Shown here: piece by piece, positions 53,141-61,400 of the stretch | Layout of the letters: each line of letters starts with the position of its first letter | Numbering within the stretch: position 1 is the stretch's first letter | NCBI RefSeq assembly: GCF_015667585.1 | Contig: NZ_JADPEG010000005.1 | Span: 1-62,945, forward strand | Length of the DNA stretch: 62,945 bases | Source: Clostridium sp. D33t1_170424_F3 | Lineage (GTDB): Bacteria > Bacillota > Clostridia > Oscillospirales > Acutalibacteraceae | Reading direction: 5' to 3' | Made by a program: the position numbers and the translations under genes | Notes under the pieces: model-generated | The model's database searches: none | The model's input: the letters and a program-made list of their open reading frames with translations, nothing else | Told to the model about the DNA's origin: nothing

Positions 53141-53179
53141 AAAACAGTGCGGATCGCTGCGATCCGCACTGTTTTCTAT
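53141..53179. terminator. Terminator between AraC and MFS genes
   Basis: AAAACAGTGCGGATCG and CGATCCGCACTGTTTT form a perfect 16-bp stem with loop CTG, with A- and T-runs on either side, so it is bidirectional. Confidence 0.9.
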
Positions 53180-53209
53180 TTTGATACAGCGTCCGGAATC
53201 ATAATGAGA

Positions 53210-54463
53210 TCAACCGGCTTCGGCTGTCTCCAGCTGAGACAGGTTGCTGAAGGTCTTTTTGGAAACCAGCGCGGTCAGGGAGGCAATCAGCACGCCGGCA
53301 AAAATGATGACATATGTGTGCTCCGACAGCGCCTCAAATAAGAAGCCGTACATCGCCTGCCCGACGGGCTGGGAGCACATGGCAAGCGCCAGCACATAGG
53401 CGATGACCTTGCCGATCAGGTGGTTGGGCGTCTCCTTTTGCAGGAAGGACAGCATCATGACGCTGAACAGCGTGCCCATCGCCATGAAAAGGAAGCCGCA
53501 GGCGGTAATAATTACGTAGGAGACCATCGCAGGCGCGCCCACCAGCAGGGAAAAACCCATCGGCAATAGAACCAATGCCGCCGCCAGCAGGACCAGGTGC
53601 ATCTGCCGCAGAGAGAGGCGGGACGCCAGCGCGCCGGTCAGGATGCCGCCCGCCAATGCGCCGCCCGCCAAAAGGCCCTGCGTCAGGCTGTACAGCGAGT
53701 CGGGAAGCTGTAATGACACCTTGATTAAAGAGGGGACGCCCACCGTGACCATGGCGCTCAGAAACAGGTTGAACAGCGAGACAAAGACCAGCACCTTTAA
53801 AATGATGGGACGTTCCCGCGTCATAAAATGCAGGCTTTCCTTCAGGTCGTTTTTGGCGGTGGCCAGCACGCCGCCGGAGGAGTCCAGCTTCCGGAAGGGG
53901 ATGTGGATAAAAATCTCCATCACCGCGGAGACAAAAAAGCTGGCCGCGCTGGCCCACACGACGGGCGTCAGGCCCCAGACCGTATAGAGCAGGCCGCCCA
54001 GAATGGGGCCCAGCAGGCTGGAGAGCGCCTGCACCTGGTTGATGATGGCGTTGGATTTGAGCAGATTTTCTTCACTGGACAACACAGGAATGCTGGCCTG
54101 TACCGCCGGCTGGTAAAACGCCTGAATCACGGAGAGGCACACCAGCATCACGGCGATGAGCACCGACGCGTTGCCGATACCGGATAAAAAACCGAACGCG
54201 ACGACCAGCAGTGCGGTGATGAAATCAAGCGCAACCATAATGTTCCGGCGGTTGACGCGGTCTGCCACCATGCCCGCGATAGGAGAAAACAGGATCATGG
54301 GAATCATCGAGATTGCCAGCACTGTGCCGAACAGAGCGGTGGAGCCGGTCTGGTCCAGCAGATACAGCGGCAGGGCAAAGCGCAGAATGGCGTTGCCGAA
54401 CAGGGAAATGATTTGTCCGACGACAACCAGGGAGAAGTCCCGGTTCATGAGTTTCTGGTACAA
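53210..54463 (-). CDS. MFS transporter (drug efflux-like)
   Basis: 417 residues with about 12 transmembrane helices. The loop 2-3 motif is GMVADRVNRRNIM, the usual G-x3-D-R-x-x-R-R signature of MFS permeases. The N-terminus NRDFSLVVVGQIISLFGNAI is typical of the group that includes macrolide and enterobactin exporters. The start is a TTG at 54463 behind GAGGGCGG. An ATG five codons later (54448) is an alternative. It lies downstream of a TetR gene on the same strand and its promoter region holds a copy of that regulator's presumed operator, so it is probably inducible by the TetR ligand. Confidence 0.88.
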   Translation of the reverse strand: MYQKLMNRDFSLVVVGQIISLFGNAILRFALPLYLLDQTGSTALFGTVLAISMIPMILFSPIAGMVADRVNRRNIMVALDFITALLVVAFGFLSGIGNASVLIAVMLVCLSVIQAFYQPAVQASIPVLSSEENLLKSNAIINQVQALSSLLGPILGGLLYTVWGLTPVVWASAASFFVSAVMEIFIHIPFRKLDSSGGVLATAKNDLKESLHFMTRERPIILKVLVFVSLFNLFLSAMVTVGVPSLIKVSLQLPDSLYSLTQGLLAGGALAGGILTGALASRLSLRQMHLVLLAAALVLLPMGFSLLVGAPAMVSYVIITACGFLFMAMGTLFSVMMLSFLQKETPNHLIGKVIAYVLALAMCSQPVGQAMYGFLFEALSEHTYVIIFAGVLIASLTALVSKKTFSNLSQLETAEAG

Positions 54464-54525
54464 GGATACCGCCCTCTTTCAAAGTAATATAGTATGTGGT
54501 TCTCATTGCTGGAAACAGTCGATAG

Positions 54526-54550
54526 ATACCGAACGAAGGTATGAAAAGAG
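54526..54550 (+). promoter_or_regulatory. Second copy of the presumed TetR operator, before the MFS gene
   Basis: ATACCGAACGAAGGTAT (54526-54542) is an imperfect palindrome followed by GAAAAGAG. It matches, at 23 of 25 positions and in opposite orientation, the element at 55232-55256 before the tetR gene. Confidence 0.7.
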
Positions 54551-54581
54551 AGAAAAGAAAAGCCATTCATACAAGAATGGC

Positions 54582-55223
54582 CTATTCAGGAATAATGCTG
54601 TCGCGAAAATCGATGGCTGCGGCCCAGACTTCCTCATCAATAATATGCAATCCAAGGTTATTCAGGAAATCCGCCAGATAGCGGAGCTTTTGGGAGAATT
54701 CCTCCCGGCTCACGGAAAATACAATGGGATTGATCCATATGTTCACCAACAGCAAAATGGTTTCCGCCGCCTGTTGGGGGTAGGCGATGGAAAGGGAGCC
54801 GTCCGCGTTTCCCTCTTCTATAATTTCCTGCAGCAACGGCGCCATGGAAATACATTCCTCCAGCGCCTGCGTCAGGAAGCGCGGGTTTTTTAAAAGGGAA
54901 GGAAACAGATGAAACATTTCACGTTGCTTTTTATTGGACAGCGAGAGCAAAAACAATTGACGGATCTTTTGAAATCCATTCCACCCCGGCGCATTTTTAA
55001 TCTTATCAAAAGGATTGATTTCCATACTGATGCGGTCGCAAACGGCATTGACAATGTCGTCCTTCGATTTAAAATGGTGGTAAATCGCGCCCTTGCTCAA
55101 ATCGCCCAGCGCGTCTACGATGTCCTGAATGGTGGTTTGTTCATATCCCTTTTCCCAGAACAGCCTGGTTGCCGCGTCCAGAATCCGGTTTTCGGTGATT
55201 TCCGGGTATTTGTTGCGTGCCAT
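54582..55223 (-). CDS. TetR/AcrR-family regulator of the adjacent MFS pump
   Basis: 213 residues. The N-terminal helix-turn-helix is AATRLFWEKGYEQTTIQDIVDALGDLSKGAIYHHFKSKDDIV. The C-terminal ligand-binding half is variable. ATG at 55223 has AAAAGAGGCG upstream. An in-frame ATG at 55241 lies within the operator and lacks a ribosome binding site. Paired operators before this gene and the MFS gene suggest joint repression. Confidence 0.9.
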   Translation of the reverse strand: MARNKYPEITENRILDAATRLFWEKGYEQTTIQDIVDALGDLSKGAIYHHFKSKDDIVNAVCDRISMEINPFDKIKNAPGWNGFQKIRQLFLLSLSNKKQREMFHLFPSLLKNPRFLTQALEECISMAPLLQEIIEEGNADGSLSIAYPQQAAETILLLVNIWINPIVFSVSREEFSQKLRYLADFLNNLGLHIIDEEVWAAAIDFRDSIIPE

Positions 55224-55231
55224 GCGGGCGC

Positions 55232-55256
55232 CTCTTTTCATACATTCGTTTGGTAT
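55232..55256 (-). promoter_or_regulatory. Presumed TetR operator before the tetR gene
   Basis: On the minus strand ATACCAAACGAATGTAT (55256-55240) is followed by GAAAAGAG. It lies between a TATATA-like -10 and the start codon, and matches the element at 54526-54550. Confidence 0.7.
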
Positions 55257-55310
55257 GTATATAGTCTATCATGCGCCGTTTTCGCTGTCAAGCAAAAATT
55301 GGAGCATATT

Positions 55311-56117
55311 TTAGATCAGGCAGAGTTTGCGCAGCGCCGTGTCGATCCCGTCTTCCTGCACCGTGCCGGTTACAAACGCGGCGACTTCCTCCAGCCGCTT
55401 TGTGTGGCGGCCCATGGCGACGCCGGTTCCCACAGCGGCGAGCATGTCATAGTCGTTGTCCGCGTCGCCAAATGCGCAGGCGCTTTCGCGCGGGATATGA
55501 AAATACGCCAGGACCTGTTCCACACCTGACCCTTTGGAGACGCCCTTTTGCCCGACGTCGCAGGCCTGGTTGCCGGGCTGGTCCGTGATGTCGTACCGGT
55601 CGCCAAAGTCGCGCAGAAAGCGGTCCCGCTTGTCCATCGCGTCGTACATGACCATCAGCTTGTTGATTTTCAGCCCATCCAGAGAGGACAGCGGCAGGAA
55701 GTTTTCTTTTGGGAAGCCGTATTTTTGCATCATGCCGTGAAAACAGCGTTCGTTCAGATCCTTACAGTAGCAGAGAGCGGGCGTTTCCAGCACATAGTTG
55801 AGTTTCGCCCCGTCGAGGTAAGCGGTCAGGTCACGCAATGCGTTGGAAGCGATCGCCCGGTCATGGATTACCGCGCCGCCGCATTCGGCGTGCGCGCCGT
55901 TTGCGGTGATATAGCAGCCGAACCGCCGCAGGTCCGGCAAAATGTAACACTCGGAGCGCCCGGTCGCAAGTACGGTGAGGATGTTCTGCTCCTGCAGGCG
56001 CGCAATGGCCGCACAGGTTTTCGGGGTGGGGGAAAACACGCCGGCCGGTCCGTCGATGAGCGTGCCGTCCGCGTCGAAAAATACAGCGCCCTGGTATGGT
56101 TTTGTCATCTGTTTCAT
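55311..56117 (-). CDS. HAD-superfamily (Cof/IIB-type) phosphatase
   Basis: 268 residues. HAD motif I FFDADGTLI near residue 12, motif II TVLATGRS, motif III Lys in VGQKGVSKGSGVEQV and motif IV FGDADNDYDMLAAVG. A Cof-type cap sits between motifs II and III. Such enzymes dephosphorylate sugar or nucleotide phosphates, or flavin and pyridoxal phosphate precursors. Substrate is not predictable here. Of several in-frame starts, the ATG at 56117 has the best spacing to AAAGG. Confidence 0.9.
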   Translation of the reverse strand: MKQMTKPYQGAVFFDADGTLIDGPAGVFSPTPKTCAAIARLQEQNILTVLATGRSECYILPDLRRFGCYITANGAHAECGGAVIHDRAIASNALRDLTAYLDGAKLNYVLETPALCYCKDLNERCFHGMMQKYGFPKENFLPLSSLDGLKINKLMVMYDAMDKRDRFLRDFGDRYDITDQPGNQACDVGQKGVSKGSGVEQVLAYFHIPRESACAFGDADNDYDMLAAVGTGVAMGRHTKRLEEVAAFVTGTVQEDGIDTALRKLCLI

Positions 56118-56205
56118 CATCCGCCTTTCCCAATCCGCCGCACGGCGGTCTTTCACACCCATGCATTTTACCACCGCGCGGCCCGGCGGTCAACCGACGT
56201 TTTGT

Positions 56206-56234
56206 TTGCATCGCGGAGTGGGGTATGCTATAAT
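56206..56234 (+). promoter_or_regulatory. Sigma-A promoter of the CPBP/deaminase operon
   Basis: TTGCAT (56206-56211), 17 bp, TATAAT (56229-56234). It precedes the CPBP protease, deaminase and tadA genes, which run without gaps. Confidence 0.85.
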
Positions 56235-56300
56235 ACAATTTATTTAGTTATTTGCCTGTTTATCCGGTTTATCCGGCCTGTGATTAAAGGAGGTTTTCTT

Positions 56301-57374
56301 ATGGTATATCCGCCCAACACGCAGATTCCGCAGGAGCGCGTCTATGTGCCGTATCCGGTGCAGCCGCCGGCCGCGCCGTATCCATATATGCAGCCGGCAG
56401 TCCCCGGCGACCTGGGCAACCCGGAGGAGAAGCGGAGCCTGGGAAGAACCGCCTGCGGCCTGTGTTGGATGCTGGTCGTTGTTGTGGCGCTGATGGTGTC
56501 CATTCCTTCCGCCGCCAACTTGTTTCTGCAATCGGTCGGGTTCCGATGGCTGGGAAATAACGAGTACGGCGGATACACGCCCCTTTTGTATTATCTGGTC
56601 AACGGCGTCACTTATATCCTGGCGTTTGCGATCCCGCCGTTGTTTTATCTCAAGATCAAGCGTGTTCCTCTGGCCGCCGCGCTTCCGTTCCAGAAGACAA
56701 AATTCGGCACCTCCCTTGCCTGCATCGGGTTGGGGATGGGCGTCTGCATGCTGGCGAATTACCCGGCAAACTGGGTTGCCGACCTGCTGGACCGTCTGGG
56801 TGTGAACGGCACGCTTCCGGATTCCCCGCTCAACGGCGAGCCGTCCATTCAAATCCTGTATTTTATCTCTCTGGCGGTAATCCCGCCCATCGTGGAGGAG
56901 TTGGTCTTCCGCGGGGCAATTCTGCACGGGCTGCGCCGCTTTGGCGATGGTTTTGCCATTTTGGGCTCCGCGTTTCTGTTCGGCATGTTCCACGGCAACT
57001 TTATTCAGATTCCGTTCGCGTTCCTGTGCGGGCTGGTGCTGGCGTTTGTCGTGGTCAAGACGGGAAACCTGTGGGTGTCCATTGTCATCCACTTTATCAA
57101 CAACGGGATGGCGGCGGCCGTGACCCTGCTGGAACGGCAGATGGGGGATGGAATGGCCAACGCCCTGTATATGCTGGCGTTTTATATCTGGATTGTGCTG
57201 GGGATCATTGCGGTGATTTTCCTGGCGGTGCGCCGGCAGCGCTTCTTTTCGGTGGAGCGTTCTGCCAGCACGCTCCGCGGTTCGCAGAAATTTGGGAAAC
57301 TGGTGGGCAATGCGGGAGCCATTGTGCTGCTTGTATATTGCATTCTGTCCTGCTTCCTGATGCTGTATCTATAG
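56301..57374 (+). CDS. CPBP/CAAX-type intramembrane metalloprotease-like protein
   Basis: 357 residues. A Pro/Tyr-rich cytoplasmic N-terminus (about 1-45, many PYP and QPP motifs) is followed by about eight transmembrane helices. The CPBP motifs are present: VEELVFRG near residue 200 (EExxxR), LFGMFHGNF with the second His, and IVIHFINN with the third. Related proteins process peptides or prenylated substrates in bacteria, often bacteriocin immunity. Target unknown. AAAGGAGG precedes the ATG. First gene of a three-gene operon. Confidence 0.88.
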   Translation: MVYPPNTQIPQERVYVPYPVQPPAAPYPYMQPAVPGDLGNPEEKRSLGRTACGLCWMLVVVVALMVSIPSAANLFLQSVGFRWLGNNEYGGYTPLLYYLVNGVTYILAFAIPPLFYLKIKRVPLAAALPFQKTKFGTSLACIGLGMGVCMLANYPANWVADLLDRLGVNGTLPDSPLNGEPSIQILYFISLAVIPPIVEELVFRGAILHGLRRFGDGFAILGSAFLFGMFHGNFIQIPFAFLCGLVLAFVVVKTGNLWVSIVIHFINNGMAAAVTLLERQMGDGMANALYMLAFYIWIVLGIIAVIFLAVRRQRFFSVERSASTLRGSQKFGKLVGNAGAIVLLVYCILSCFLMLYL

Positions 57375-57385
57375 GAGGAAATTTG

Positions 57386-57790
57386 ATGAAAAAGCAATTG
57401 GAACCGGCGGATTACGAGCTGCTCGCGTGCGCCCGTGAGGCGATTACGCGCAATTACGACGCGGACCAGTTCAACCATACGGTGGGCGCGGCGGTACGGT
57501 GCGCCGATGGGCAGATCTTTACCGGCGTCAACCTGTATTCCCTGCACGGGGCCTGTGCGGAGCAGGTGGCGCTCGGCGCGGCGATTACAGCGGGCGAACG
57601 GGATTTCACCTGTATTGTAGCGGTGCGCGGCGCGCAGGGGGAGGAAGTGGTCCCACCCTGTGGCAACTGCCGGCAGATCCTGTTGGACTACGCGCCCAAA
57701 TGTGCGGTGATTCTGGAGGATACGGACGACGGGATGTTCAAACAGTACGCGGAGGAACTGCTGCCGTTTGCATACCGGATGGAGGGATGA
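57386..57790 (+). CDS. Cytidine deaminase-like protein (blasticidin-S deaminase group)
   Basis: 134 residues. The zinc motifs are GACAEQVALG (Cys ligand and catalytic Glu in CAE) and VPPCGNCRQIL (PCxxC). Sequence around them (VNLYSLHGACAE) fits short tetrameric cytidine deaminase relatives, including the blasticidin-S-like group, so nucleoside salvage or another amine substrate are both possible. AGGAGG precedes the ATG. It starts 11 bp after the CPBP stop and its TGA is directly followed by the GTG of tadA. Confidence 0.85.
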   Translation: MKKQLEPADYELLACAREAITRNYDADQFNHTVGAAVRCADGQIFTGVNLYSLHGACAEQVALGAAITAGERDFTCIVAVRGAQGEEVVPPCGNCRQILLDYAPKCAVILEDTDDGMFKQYAEELLPFAYRMEG

Positions 57791-58273
57791 GTGCTGGAAA
57801 CACGGGATGAAACCTATATGCGCGCGGCGCTGGAGCTTGCCCGGCAGGCCGCGCTGGAAGGGGAGGTCCCCGTCGGCGCGGTTGTGGTCCATGAGGACCG
57901 CATCGTTTCCACCGGACGCAACCGGCGGGAGACGGGCAAAAACGCCCTCTGCCACGCGGAGCTGGAGGCCATCGACGGCGCGTGCCGCGCGCTGGGCGGC
58001 TGGCGGCTCTGGCAGTGCGAGTTGTATGTGACGCTGGAGCCGTGCCCCATGTGTGCGGGCGCGATCATCAACGCCCGGATTCCGCGGCTGGTATACGGCG
58101 CGGGGGACCGGAAGGCCGGTTCCTGCGGCTCGGTGGTCAACCTGTTTGCCTTACCGTACAACCATGCGCCGCAGGTGGTGCGCGGCGTGCTGGAGGAGGC
58201 GTGTGCCGCCGAGCTTTCCAGCTTTTTTAAAGAGCTGCGCGCCAAAAGAAAACAGCAGGCCCGGGAACCCTGA
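57791..58273 (+). CDS. tadA: tRNA-specific adenosine deaminase TadA
   Basis: 160 residues. It deaminates the wobble adenosine of tRNA-Arg(ACG) to inosine, an essential step. The motif CHAELEAI (HAE) near residue 57 and LEPCPMCAGAI (PCxxC) are diagnostic of TadA, as are EVPVGAVVV and RIPRLVYGAGDRKAG. The GTG at 57791 abuts the previous stop, with GGAGGG upstream. An ATG seven codons in would remove a non-conserved tip. Followed by a strong terminator. Confidence 0.93.
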   Translation: MLETRDETYMRAALELARQAALEGEVPVGAVVVHEDRIVSTGRNRRETGKNALCHAELEAIDGACRALGGWRLWQCELYVTLEPCPMCAGAIINARIPRLVYGAGDRKAGSCGSVVNLFALPYNHAPQVVRGVLEEACAAELSSFFKELRAKRKQQAREP

Positions 58274-58281
58274 AACATACG

Positions 58282-58321
58282 AACACCCTCTGCGCGACAA
58301 TTCGCGCAGAGGGTGTTTTTT
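58282..58321 (+). terminator. Terminator after tadA
   Basis: AACACCCTCTGCGCGA and TCGCGCAGAGGGTGTT form a 16-bp stem followed by TTTTT. Confidence 0.92.
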
Positions 58322-58403
58322 AATCCTTATCCGAACGGTATTCAGTCAATTGTCACCGGTGTTCCGGTGGGATCGCACTTGTCACATCTTTTAATGACAG
58401 CAA

Positions 58404-61400
58404 TCAGCCGATTGTCACGGTGCAATGCTTAACCGGCTGCCTGTTCAGGGTGGTGTAAACGCCCGCGCTTGCGCCCGGTGCGCCGACCGCCCAGACCCTG
58501 TAGTAATAGACAGTGCCGATCTGTGCGACAAACTGGGTCTTGAGGACATCGCCGTTGCCCACGGTGAAGCTTGGGGCCTGGCCGCTGCCGTTGACGACCG
58601 TCATCTTGAAGCAGTATGCGCTGCCTCTCTTCAGGGTAAAGTTCACGGTGGTGTCGGAAACGACCGATGCTGCCTTCGCCACATCTGCGCCGACTGTTGC
58701 GGTACCCTCCGCGCCGTAGGTGTTGGCAGGCGCGGTGTGGGTGGTTTTACTGTTGCTCTTGCCGGTATTCTTTACGGCCAGTGCGTTCTGTGCGCTGGTC
58801 AGCTGCTTATCCGCGGACTGTACCTGCTGCTCGGTCGCCTGCGGATTGTTTAATACGATTCTGGCGTTGTCCAGCGCCTTCTGGAAGGTGCGGACGCTTG
58901 CCGCTGTGTATTTGCTGGTATCCACGGTTTCCGCCTTCTCGACGGAAGCCTTCAGCGCGTCCTTGTTCGGGATCAGGAGAAGGTTTGCCATGGCTTCGCT
59001 GAGCGCGGAAGCCGCCGCGTCGACTTCCTCCTGTGTGGCGTTGGCATTGTCCAGGACCTTTTCCGCGTTGGCAAGCGCTGCGCGGAACGCATCCTTGCCT
59101 GCTTCCAGATACAGGTCGAGGTCAATGCCGGAAGCGGTGTCAAAATAATATTGGAGCGTTTCCTTGTTGGTCGCTTCAACCAGATTCATCAAAGCGTCTT
59201 TCAAAGCTTTGTAGGCCTTGTCCACGTCCGCCTTCAGCGGCTCTGGCTCGGCGATCAGCGCTCTGGCCTCGTCTGCGGCGGCCTGCAGCTCCGCCCAGCT
59301 TGCCGGGGTGTAGCCGTTTTCATTCAGGGCGTCGACGATGGCCAGCAGGCTTTCCAGTTCATCCGTGCTGCCTTCCGCGAAGCTCAGCAGGTGGATGACC
59401 TTGAGCATCCGGGACCAGGCATCGTCAACCGCTTCCTGGGACGCCGTCTGGTCGGCGTATACGGCCTGCGCGTTTTTCAGCGCGTTGTCGAACGCGGTCT
59501 GAACCGTGCCGATTGCCGCCTCGTATTCCGGCCCGTTTTGCAGCGCTTCCGCCGTGTCGACGGTCTGGCGGAGGATCATTTTGTTGACCAGAGTAAAGGT
59601 GAATTGCAGCTCGTCGCCCGGCTTGGCGGTGTAGGTGAAGGCGCTTTCTCCAGTCTCGCTGTCAAAGTCGATCTGAGAGGAGAGGTCCGTGCCGTTGCAG
59701 GCAGCGGAGAGAAGCGTGCGGCCCTCTATGGCCGGGACAAAGGTCAGGGTCAAGGTTTCATCCGTCTCTGCGGTATACAGGCCGATCAGATCGGAGAGCG
59801 GCTGCTCCTCGCCGTTGACGGTGAGGTTTGTATTGACGGTGTAGCGCACGGAGACCTTGTTGGTTTCCGGCGGGATGACGGGGGTGAAGTCCTCGGAGGA
59901 CGGGGCGTTCATCGCGGAATAGAGCAGACGGACCGCCAGGGCGACGTCCATCTGGCTGGCGTTTTCCGGCATGGCTTCCGCGTCGGAAATCGCGCGCTCA
60001 AGGCGGGCAAGGCTGGTCTTGGTGAACGCGGAGGGATCCAGCGATTTGGCCTCCGCCAGCATCGCCGCCAGTTTTTCACGGTCTTTTTCCGTGCTTTCGA
60101 TATAGTCGGTGACAGTCGTCAGCTCGTCGGAGAGGCCGATTTCCTTGCCGTCTTTCAGTGCGAAGATGCGCGCGTAGTAGGAGCCGGCTTCCGGTACGCT
60201 GAAAGCGACCTTGTCTCTTGTGTGGCCGCTGTAGCGGACGTTGGTTTCCTCATGTGCGTATACGCCGGGCTCCGTGCCGTACAGGACTTTGTAGCCGTTC
60301 GCACCGACCACCGGGTAGTCGATGAGAAGGGTATTGTGCGCGGAAGTGATCTCTGCGTTCATCTGCGCGGGTTTTTGGATATCCGCCAGTTCCTCGTCCG
60401 TCAGCGGGCGGACCAGTATGTTGTCCCCGTCAAATGCACGGTTCCAACTGCGCAGGCCGATCTTGCCGTTCTTGTAACGGCGGGAGGTGTCTTCCCACTC
60501 GCGGACCAGTGTATCGTCTACATAGAATTGATGCTTGTCGTGCCAGACAATTACTTTAAGGGTATACGTGTTTCCGGCCGAATAGTTTCCCTGATCGCTG
60601 AACAGGCTGTTCCAGCCGCCGTTTGCGTAGCCGACCGTCCAGAAATTGTTGCCAATGCCGAAATAATAGCCGTTGTAGCCGTCGGCGCCGTTGCCGATGT
60701 TTGTGCTGCGGTACATGATACCCGCGTTGTTGTCTCCCGGTGTGAGCGTGATGTCCGCCTGTACGACATAGTCGCTCCAGGCCTCGTCGCCCGCCGCCGC
60801 CTTGACGTTGTCGTTGCTGTCAAAGTGCAGCTGGCCGTTTTCCACGCGGATCCGGTCGGTGTTACCGTATTTGGTCCATTTGGCATTGGAATCGTCCGCA
60901 TCTTCGAAGTCGTCGGAGAAATTTGCCTCAACGTACTCCGGGTAGATTGTGCCGCCGTTGCCGGTATCGGGCTGGAAATCTTCGAAGACCTTCAGGTCCT
61001 CTTCCGTCACCGGGCGGACGTCCACACCGTTCGCGACAAAAGCCTCTTTCCAGGAGCGGAATCCCACGGTGCCGACCGCATAGCGGGTGTCGTAAAAGCG
61101 GTGAACCAGGACGTCGTCCACATAGATGGCGAAATACGAACCGCGCACGACCGCTTTGATGGTGTAGGTCTGGCCGGCCTCGAATTTCTGATCGATGGTC
61201 TTGATGTAGTGCCATGCGCCGTCCGCATAACCGATGACGATGCCGTTCTTGCCGACGCCGGCGTAGTAGCCCTGGTATTCGTCGGCGTTGTTGCCAAATT
61301 TGGTGCCGCGGAAGATCAGGCCGACGTCCCTGTATTTGTTTTCATCGATGGTCACGCGGCCTTCCGCCACGTAGTCGGTCCATTCGTCGGATCCGTCGAT

